A DNA stretch of 64,000 bases from Marsupella aquatica. Taxonomy: Eukaryota; Marchantiophyta. The DNA is taken from contig OZ316894.1 of assembly GCA_973895155.1 (NCBI GenBank), positions 5,642,001 to 5,706,000 on the forward strand, given 5' to 3'. The notes below the pieces were generated by a model, which was not told the origin of the DNA, did no database searches, and saw nothing but the letters and a program-made list of their open reading frames with translations. The translations under genes and the position numbers were made by a program. Positions 55,601 through 64,000 of this stretch are shown here, one piece after another. Every line of letters starts with the position of its first letter. Position 1 is the first letter of the stretch.

Positions 55601-58600
55601 ACAGCACTTGAGACAGGGCAGTGAGATATGATACTCAAATACTGGGTCCCAAAATCAAACCATTTGGGGGTAGATTCTATGGTTCATTCATGGGAAAAAC
55701 ATCAAACATCAGTTTGGCAGCAAAAAAAAAGTCAACTTCATTTTAGTTTAATGACCAACCAAGTGACCAGCTAGCAGGAACCCGGCTACCACCGTTGGGT
55801 TCCCCCTCTGGAAAATACTACATCAAACCCATTGATTCAACAGTGCCGCTATACAAACATGGGAATTTGGCAGCAACAAAGCTCAGACCTGGGGTGTCTT
55901 CGTTGGGGTCTCGGTTGCCAAGCAGCAATCTTGCAACGAGGATATCAAACACTATAGTAACCTATTCGGCCAAAAAATGCACATTCTCAATTAACAAAAT
56001 GAGAAAAAAAAGTGGGAGCCAACCCTGGCCCTTAGTCAAATCCACCCACACAGTCCTCTTATCCCAATTGCCTCCCCAATCTGCCCTACGCCTACCCAGA
56101 CTTGCCCAAAATGAGAATATAAATTGAACGCCTGCTTAAGCCTTGTGCACTAATTTGTGAATGTGGTGCCACCTTTTGAAGTTCTGATGCCAAATTCAAC
56201 AAGGGTTTAACTAGCAAGCCTGGGCAGAGTGTTAGGACCAGGTTCTGAACGAGACAGTTTTGAATACATCATTAACTATAGGAGAGATTTCTCATCGTAG
56301 ACTAGACTGAAGCTAAAAAAATACATTCAATTTGAGAAGTCCAAGGATTGGAGCAAAGAAAGGAATCACAGAGGTTAGCAAAGGCCCACACCTAATCATC
56401 GTCAAAGGTTTCCAATCCAATGCCTTGTAGTCGATGTCACTTTGGAGATTTGGGAGGCCCCACCTCTATATATTATTCCTTTAATAACTTGGAAAACAAA
56501 TCTACAGTCAAGGAAAGTTTGCTTGCTCAAGGATAGATATCCTCTACATGTTGGTCCACCTCACAGTGCTAGTTTGGAGAGTAGGGAGATACATGTTAGA
56601 AACAGTTTGGCTCCACGCATCTAAACGAGGATGGTGAATATCCAGTAAAAACAAGGCCACTTCTCCTTTCTCTCTTTTCTTCTCCTCCAATGTTGGGACT
56701 CTCTCCAAAATCAAAATATCCAGGCTGAGATATCGATTTCCACATGGCTCCAAACGTCCACAACCAACTGACATTGACTTTGATTTTTCTTCGTCTCAGA
56801 ACTCATCCTTTACTACCCAGTGAGGTTGGTCTCTCCCTATAGTTTCTGGTCTCAATTTACAAGCTCACTGCCACTATTGGCTGTGGTCTATTGCCTGGCT
56901 GGCTTGGCCCCTTGTGACCGCTTCCGTTCCTTTATTGCTTGTTACACACAGTGAGTTTTTCCCAGGTCGAGCCACCCAACCAGTTGTGCGGTTTCTCTAC
57001 TCAAGCCCCCCTATTTCTTCCCAAAAATAATTTAAATTTCAATACAAGAATACAAGCCAGGTTCCAAATAGCCAACAAAATCTAGGAGTTAGCAGCACCA
57101 AACACATCCAGTGAGAGGCTGATAGGGAATTTATGATCTTCCCATGCAAAGAGAGCTCAATGCAAAATCATGCACTTTGTTAAGATTCAAGTATATAATG
57201 TATGTTAAGGTAAAAGTGTTTCTCTCTAAATGACTCCAAAGTCATTTTATTAAGTTTTTGTTTTGTTTTTTGTTTTTTTTTTGGGGGGTGGGTGGTTGTT
57301 TACAGTTGCTTTTCTTTTTTCTGGTTACTAGTTTGTCCTCTTTGGAACTCTTTCTCTTTCCTTTCATTGTACTTTGTTTTTCTCTGATTTATAAATTTTA
57401 ATGAGCCAGATGGCATTTCAACTCCAAACTTAAGTTGTTTCCATTCTATCTCAATCCGGGAGTCAAGTCCACCAACGATTCTAGAAATTCTAAATTCCTA
57501 CGCTTCCTATTTTAGTTGTTAAGAGAATGGGGAGGCCCCCAAGCGGGCAGACCCAAAAAAAGCAAGCCCAGTGAGGCCTATCAATAGCAGACTTCAACTG
57601 AAATATACTCTCCCCCACATCGTTATAATAACTCCCTCCCACATCGTTATAATAACATTTCCCCATACAAGACTCCAAGGTGATTGAACAAGGAGGAAGT
57701 AAATATATGGATGTGGGTCACCTCCAGATAGAGGGGCACACAATGCACAAACGTGAAGCCGCGTTTTGTCAAATAGTAGTCCAACACAATCATGTAAGAC
57801 AAATTGTCCTAACACTATGACAAGAAAGATATTCAAGATTCTTGGACATTGATATTAGGACGGCCACATTCTTTTATGTCTCTTGAAATCTTCAGTTGGA
57901 TATTTCGTTGTCGTAAAGAAATCGGTCCCACTGCTAGGATAAGAATCTCCTCCACAGCCAGCCAATACGTGACTTTCCATGCATGAACGATGGAAAAAGG
58001 GAGTGCACGAATCTTCCTTCAGAGTTCTTACTGCATGGGAATCTTTAATGAGCCCATCTAGATTCATAACCTACTGGAGTGTGGTCCCTACGGAAGATTT
58101 TTAAATTGTTTACATGCTTCATGAAATCACAAATACTGTGCACTCGTGTTCATCCTTTTAAAACTGACATTTACTAAAATTGCACTTATTTTTCTTCCAA
58201 ATCCATTCTTTGCCACTCCCTTTGCCACTCTCTTTTCAGCTGTTAAACAATCTGAAAACATCCAGCTAGATTTTACTGTTGGATGGTCATATGTGTCCTC
58301 TACAACCCTAACCACAGCACCCTTTCCAACCCTCCACATTGGATTGGGTCTCTTACTTTGCTTCCGCTCCAGCCCGCTCTGTCCACTACTAGTTGATTGC
58401 CCCACTCCCCCACCCACTGGTCCAGGGTGGGAGAGGGTATTGAGATTAAGTTGAGGACAGTGACTACCTCCAATGATGAAAGCTGGCAGGATGTTGAGCA
58501 ATGGATCATTCTAAGCTAAGTATAGTTGCTTGCTTAATTGGCCTGGTGTGCTATATCAGATTAAAAGATTGAAGAAAGTATCAAGCACTAAGGTGAATGA

Positions 58601-58932
58601 GAACTTTTCCCAAGGGCCAGGAGAGTTTTCAGGAAGGGAGGAAGACCTACTGTAGGTATCTTGGTAGTCACACAATGCTGGAATTATGCTTGGACACATG
58701 TAAGACTAGCAGGATGAGCTAAAAGCAACATGTGACTGATGAAATTGCAGTGTTGGGATCCTACAATGCGCCTGAAGTTCATACCTTACCCATCTGCAGC
58801 TAGCATCTCTATATATTGCATCATATAATCACCAAACCACACGCCAAAGCCTGCTGATTTTAGTAACAAACCTCTCGATGATGTAGTTTATTTTGACTAC
58901 TCTAAATCATTCTTTACATTCTTTTGATTTGT

Positions 58933-59092
58933 GAGTCATAAGCTTGGATGGGATCTATGGAATGTACATCATAACTAGGCTGACATGGACTTTAGTGTGA
59001 AGAAACTTGACCTTATACAACGAGAATTTGGGGATCCCATCTAGAATTCAATGGTTTGGAAAGTGATCTCAATCCATCCCAGCTTATGACTC
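58933..59092. mobile_element. MITE-like element, 160 bp, terminal inverted repeats of about 22 bp
   Basis: The left end GAGTCATAAGCTTGGATGGGAT and the reverse complement of the right end (GAGTCATAAGCTGGGATGGAT) match with one or two differences. The interior is non-coding. A diverged relative stands at 55405-55600. No clear target-site duplication was found, so the superfamily is not assigned. Confidence 0.7.
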
Positions 59093-59519
59093 CTTTTCTT
59101 AATGTAAGGTTTCCCGATTTTTCATGGAGAGAAAAGTAACCAGATCTACAACAGTTGGTTAAGACAACTAGTTAAACACTTTGCAGAATAATAGTAATGA
59201 CTGGTTAGCACTCTGTCTTCAAAGATTAGATGAGATTCTTCCAGTACCCTAAAGCACCTGCCTGCAAAGTTCAAAGCAAAAGGGGACAAAATTACTAGCA
59301 CCTAAATATTCCCTGGCAAAAGATTCCCATTCCACCTTCCCCAAAGCCTATTTAGCCGACCCTCTTATTCTTAAAGGGACCCACTACCTCCACCCTAATC
59401 AGGGGTCAATGGCGCACCTAAATTTCAGGCAAGACAAATCTCCGCAGCCCAAGATATGGCTCTACTTTTTGTTGAACTAAAGATTCAGCTACTCCCAAGT
59501 CCCAATCGAACTACACACT

Positions 59520-59680
59520 GTTTTTCTCTTTTTATTTTATTTTAAGGAACACTATACTTGAATGAATGCAAGACCCATTAGAACAGGGAGAAAAAATGCC
59601 AGACCCACAAACCAGGTCAAGGACCAACAGCAACCCAGCAACCGAACACGTTCAGTCAAAACACTTCGATTTGTTTAAGA
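59520..59680 (-). mobile_element. short LINE- or SINE-like 3' end (5'-truncated)
   Basis: On the minus strand the sequence ends ...ttcattcaagtatagtgttcc followed by ttaaaataaaataaaaa, the layout of a truncated plant LINE insertion. Only about 150 bp remain, with no coding part. The outer edge and target duplication are uncertain. Confidence 0.4.
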
Positions 59681-62137
59681 TATAAAAAAACGTATTCAGT
59701 TTTGTGTATTCACACAAATCTAGTGTAACTGTACAATTGATGTAGTCTAGGACTATTGGACGGTCTGGCTGGGTGACAAAGGGACCCTCCTTTATTACTT
59801 TTGTTGGGAATTTTTGATATTATCAGAGAAATTACAGCCTATACTTTCATACCACTAAATAGGTCATGAACACTAGATTTGATCGTGAATTATAGCTAGC
59901 AAAAATAGATCAGAAGCATTAAATTCATATCCAACAGGGCTACATTCATACCCTGGTGGCTCTGTGATGCCAGTCTATTGGAGCACACTTCTCAATCCTG
60001 GCCCTGTTGTCTTCTCTACCACACACTTTTGGACTCGCTTCATAGGGGCCTTCTGCTGGGTTGGTTTTTGTGCCTTTTTCAAGGGGCTTTCTTTTGTCTT
60101 ACTGGTTTCTCAGCTTGTTGCACAAGGCCTATCTTCTCCTGTGAACACCACCTCTAATATTGTTTGCCTTTTGACTTCTAATCTCTTTTGTTGGCTTCTC
60201 AGGCTAACCTCTTTTGTTGGATTCTTCCTAAAACTGAAAGCAACTACCCCACCAGGAACATGATTGGCACCTCACAACAATGGGCAGGTACAAGAAATTA
60301 ACAAAATAGGTATTTATCTCCCTGGCTCTCATGGGTGTTTCCTTTGTTATTTTTGCTATCTCCAAATTACTTGAAACCCCCATATATATCTCATTTACCA
60401 TTTCCATTTTCAAATATGATTAGACACCCCCGCCCCCTCATTCCTTTCCATGCCCTCAATCAAAGAAAAGAAAAGTTGCCTATCGTGTGCCTTGAACATG
60501 CCACATCATAGTCTCAACTGACCTCCAATACAACTAGGTCACACACTACTTCTGTGCATCAATTCTCCATGCTCATTACCATTTAATATTTTATAATTAT
60601 TTTATATTTTATATTAACAAATATATTGATATTTTTAAAAATTGATATTATAGTTTTACATTATTTGTGAATAAGTTAAAACTATCAAACATTAGAACTC
60701 CTCAAAAATTTGTGTCCTCAAAACTGAACTGGGACCCAAAAATGGGGCTAGCCTGAAACTAAAGTGAGACACAAAAATGGAGAGTATTCCGGTGTACTAT
60801 GGGGGAGAATCGAGATGCATTGAATGACAATGCAGGACTCGTCTCCCTGAATGAAAAAAGGGACCTAGTATCAATTTTTTAATAAATATTCTTTAGAATG
60901 GGGGTGGGACCACCACCGATATCTGTGTTCTCATGGAGACGGTATTATGTATTGTCTGCATGCATGCACTCTACCTGGAGGGCAAAGGTTTTAAGAGGGT
61001 TCATTGGCTCCCTCTCTGGAACGATTCCTTTTGTCTTCCCCAAAAACCAGTCGGTTGCATCCAGTAGACCAGTACAACCAAAAGAATTGACAACTTTTAT
61101 TTGCGCATCATCCATAAAGATATTCACACAGCAAATAAACCAACAAGGTACGAGAAAAGTAGTCGGTCGAAGTTTTTAGGCGTGATCACAAGCCACCCAC
61201 ACCTGAGTGGGGTTAATGGTCACCTCAGCTGGTGGACGTGACAGACAGGTCTGAAGTTCAATCCTGACAAGGACAATTATGCTCAAATGAGTTTTGTGCC
61301 AAACCACTTCCAGTCTATCAAATGTGTAAGTTCTATGTCTTAACATCTTATGCATCAGCGACATTTGTGTTGATTGTAAGAAATCATCCTCAAATATCGA
61401 TGCTTATGCACAGGAAACTGAGGGAAGGTTTCTTGCCCCTAGATTCTCATGCCCATCCCTATTCAAAGCAGTCTAAATAGATTCGCATGTCTGTCAAGTA
61501 TTCACTGATATATTCTAAATATCTTTGCAAAGTGTTATGAGCACTGATAACTAAACTTCAATTGTAATAACAATATAGATGAACTAAGTACATCTATATT
61601 ATTATTATTATTTTCCCTACATTCAAGCTAGATGCATATCTTGTCAAAAAGCTCAGTTTCCCCTGAGAACAGCCACTCAAGAAAAATCACAAAAATACTT
61701 CCAGTTCTCTTTATTAGCTTGGTTTCCAAGGCAAAGGCGTTGTTGCTTTGTATGGCACTTGTTGGTGCTGTTCTGTGTTCCCCTTCCCGCGGGGCTATTT
61801 GCGGGTTTATTTTCAATATTATAAAATCACCCTTTAAGGAAGGCAAAGACAAACCGAACCACAAAAGGCTAATAAAAAGTGTAATTAGAGCCCAAGTCAA
61901 TTTATGCTTCAATCACCTTGGAGTCGCAAGCACGTAATGTTGACACGGCACGGACTACAATCTTGCCAACATTTTGGCTTTGTGAAAGGTCACCTAAACA
62001 TTGTTAAAAAGAAAATAAATACAAGTACAATGTTAAGAAGTCAACACACACTAATGACAACAAAGACTTTATGCAAGCTTTCGTAGCAAGTCAAGCACAA
62101 AATTATTTTCTGGGGCGGGTTCCAGCCGCCGCGCATA

Positions 62138-62160
62138 CCCCCCCCCCCCCCCCCCCCCCC
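62138..62160 (+). repeat. poly-C run of 23 bases
   Basis: Twenty-three consecutive C between cgcata and aaagaaaag. It is an unstable homopolymer and a likely site of length error. Confidence 0.95.
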
Positions 62161-62481
62161 AAAGAAAAGAAACACAAGGACACAAACTCGTTGAAGTGAT
62201 AAGATGTATTTTTAAAATTGAGGACGACTTGGTTTGTGCTAAAATACGCAGCATATTCAATTACTATCAACAAGTACTGAACACTTAAGATATCGTTAGC
62301 ATTATTCAATTTACTACAGGACAAAGTAGGGAATCAAGGATGAACGTGCTACATTCAAGTTTTACTAAGTTGTGACATATATATATTAAGTGCCAAACAT
62401 AATCCACCAAATTGGGAACTTAAAATCTAACCACTCCCTCTACCCAAGAGGTTTGGTCACAAAAGCTATACTGTTGTAAAT

Positions 62482-62551
62482 ATCCTCTCTTAGTATTATA
62501 TGGTGTATTTTGCAAGAATGGTATTTACACCATATAATACTAAGAGAGGAT
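62482..62551. repeat. perfect 26 bp inverted repeat (hairpin)
   Basis: Bases 62482-62507 and 62526-62551 are exact reverse complements, separated by an 18-base loop. The arms are AT-rich (atcctctcttag...). It could be a tiny foldback transposon or the core of a small-RNA hairpin. No related copy was noticed in this window. Confidence 0.9.
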
Positions 62552-63534
62552 CCCCTAATCACCATTGATACCCCTATGGTATCATATGCGCAGAAAAAAT
62601 GTTTGGAGACATTTTAGTGTCAATTTCACATGCCATTAAGTGTACGTTTTCCCAGGTCAGGATTATACAGGGGCACTGCAGGGAATTGTTGCTCCAACTG
62701 TCTATCTGCAAAATGTTGCCTTCCAAAACCTGGGTATCATGCCCACTCACTTCACTCTTTACTTGTGCCTCTAAAAATTCTGCAGTGCCGCCCAGTTCAC
62801 ATGTCTCTACTATGAAGAGTGACGTGGGCTAGGTCCAATTGTCCAGAATTTGAGTCTGCCCTGTCATTGTCTATCGGTCCAGTTTAAAATTTTCGTCATT
62901 ATCAACCATTGGAACCCTTACAAGATAAACTGGTTTGTGTTCTATGCTTTGCAAAATGTTCACCTATTATATCTACCCCCAATATTCCTAAGGGTGATGC
63001 AGTGTAAAGATTACTTTTCTCTACATTGAGTGGCATCTCATTTAGCCACTTTCCAGTACACTTATCTTGTTTTCTATTTCTGTTTTGTTTGTGGCATAAA
63101 GTGCACCTAGGCTTGAGGAGCACTTTCCAGTGGGCTTATCCTGCCTCTCTGGTCCTTGCTCTTTGTATTTTTGCTCCTTGAGGTGTTTCTTTAAGTGAGT
63201 CCTTGCTGCAGTTGATGGCTCCATTGCCTCTTTGCCCTTTCTGCGATATTTAGTGTTCCTTTGCAGCTGCTCGGGTAGTGAATGGCTCCAAGTATCAACT
63301 TTCACAAAAATGTAACATTAGATTTGCAAAAAGAAGCTTGCCCCCTTATACTATAACCATGTCATACTTGAAGACATATTTATGACACTACATGTGCACC
63401 ATTAGATTGCAGGGTAAATCTTTCTTTCTTTTTCTACTTTCCAGGTTTCTAGGGTTTGCATTTGCCTTTTTTTTCTGAGTTTGGTGTTAGTCCTTTCTTG
63501 ACCTCGCTTGCTTTTGATCCATTGTATCTTGTTT

Positions 63535-63865
63535 TGTTAAGGATTGTTCTTAGTCTTGTGACTCAAAGGTTACGACAATTAGGTTAACCTCAGTTAGGGA
63601 CTTAGCTGAGGTTAGGTTAGTCATGTGTCACCTTGCCTATACCAGGGCTAGTGTAAGCCGCTGGTACATGGTGCTTTCTCATTGTAATGGAGCAACTTGA
63701 GGAAGAGAAAGAGTTTGTGTGTTTGACTACTCTGAAGTAAAGTTGAAGTGTTCATGTGGACGTAGCCTTGGAGAAGAGGTGAACCACGTATGGATTGTGT
63801 CGACTACGTATGCATGGTATGAGTCATGATTGTATCGTCATGAAAGAAGATGTCATAATTCAACA
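63535..63865 (+). repeat. solo LTR of the outer-Copia family, with target duplication
   Basis: 331 bp running TGTTAAGG to TTCAACA. It aligns with the outer Copia LTR read on its own strand: the blocks aggttaggttagtcatg, a gtggacgtagcc-like block, gaggtgaaccacgtat and gtcgact occur in the same order. The flanks TGTTT (63530-63534) and TGTTT (63866-63870) are a perfect 5 bp duplication. No internal sequence remains, so it arose by recombination between the two LTRs of an inserted element. Confidence 0.85.
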
Positions 63866-64000
63866 TGTTTGGCCTTTTTCACTAAATTAGTCCCATATTG
63901 TTGCCTCATAGAGGAAAAAGAACCTCAAAGCAGACATTGGAATTGTACAGAGTAGAGCACTACTGTTCTCTACATTCCCGCACCCCAAACCCACCCCCCA
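63866..64000. other. non-coding end of window
   Basis: No feature recognised beyond the target duplication copy at 63866-63870. It ends in a C-rich stretch. Confidence 0.4.

Larger units (their letters stand above)
49840..58932. other. long interval without an assigned gene
   Basis: Apart from the repeats listed separately, no gene was recognised. Plus-strand open frames at 51256-51525 and 51958-52239 (about 90 codons each) have no motif. Two local duplications are visible: 52376-52416 with 52471-52519 (caaggtctggttga, then ccattggca-type), and 53079-53135 with 53448-53505 (aaagca-aatg, attgttta, then aacaggct). From 54000 on the DNA is AT-rich with stops in all frames. Confidence 0.4.
59093..63534. 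other. non-coding interval
   Basis: No gene recognised. It contains a LINE-like tail (59520-59680), a very AT-rich stretch (60580-60670), an att microsatellite near 61598, a poly-C run and a hairpin (listed separately). Confidence 0.45.

Noticed and set aside
62138-62160. Poly-C run as a functional element
   Set aside because: A plain homopolymer is better explained by slippage or sequencing length error; nothing around it suggests a regulatory role.
62902-63305. Minus-strand frames with a CxxC-like start and a vaguely protease-like GVDIIGEHFAKHR block
   Set aside because: Considered as a Gypsy gag-protease remnant, but the zinc and active-site motifs are incomplete and stops interrupt the region.

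Overview
The window looks like nuclear DNA of a large-genome land plant. The grounds are plant-type LTR retrotransposons primed by initiator Met-tRNA (TGGTATCAGAGC), an L1-like plant LINE whose ORF1 carries a DUF4283-like domain and a CCHC knuckle, an intron-containing gene for a plastid-type DUF3172 protein, and an intron-containing relative of plant CCR4-type deadenylases. The low gene density would suit a fern, lycophyte or gymnosperm, but nothing read here fixes the lineage. No bacterial operon, CRISPR array, rRNA or convincing tRNA was seen.

Layout. 1-3352: AT-rich non-coding DNA with an old LTR remnant and two inverted-repeat structures. 3353-24829: one Copia element on the minus strand, split by two later insertions. 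A 9.0 kb Gypsy chromovirus (5646-14625, plus strand) sits in its pol, and a 6.3 kb Copia (17768-24114, plus strand) sits in its 5' leader. All three are bounded by LTRs and by exact or near-exact 5 bp target duplications, and all three are defective. 24830-29045: non-coding DNA with dispersed repeats and a 133 bp tandem array. 29056-36859: the most gene-like part, with an unassigned 183-codon ORF, a small GC3-rich gene (70 aa) behind a TATA box, and a three-exon DUF3172 gene. 37041-39001: two minisatellites. About 39075-48079: a nearly full-length LINE on the minus strand (ORF1 and ORF2), inactivated by an in-frame TGA and by Asp-to-Asn at the catalytic position of RT motif A. 48583-49590: a frameshifted CCR4/EEP deadenylase pseudogene. 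49840-63534: mostly non-coding DNA with a MITE, a short LINE-like tail, a perfect 26 bp hairpin and a 23-base poly-C run. 63535-63865: a solo LTR with a perfect target duplication, plus a related 'empty site' elsewhere in the window.

The most useful observations are the order of the nested insertions, catalytic-residue losses in the Gypsy integrase and the LINE RT, a leader built from repeated hairpins in the inner Copia, and the two or three probable host genes between 29 and 37 kb. I did not find a convincing new biological system. All identifications rest on reading motifs by eye; no database search was possible.
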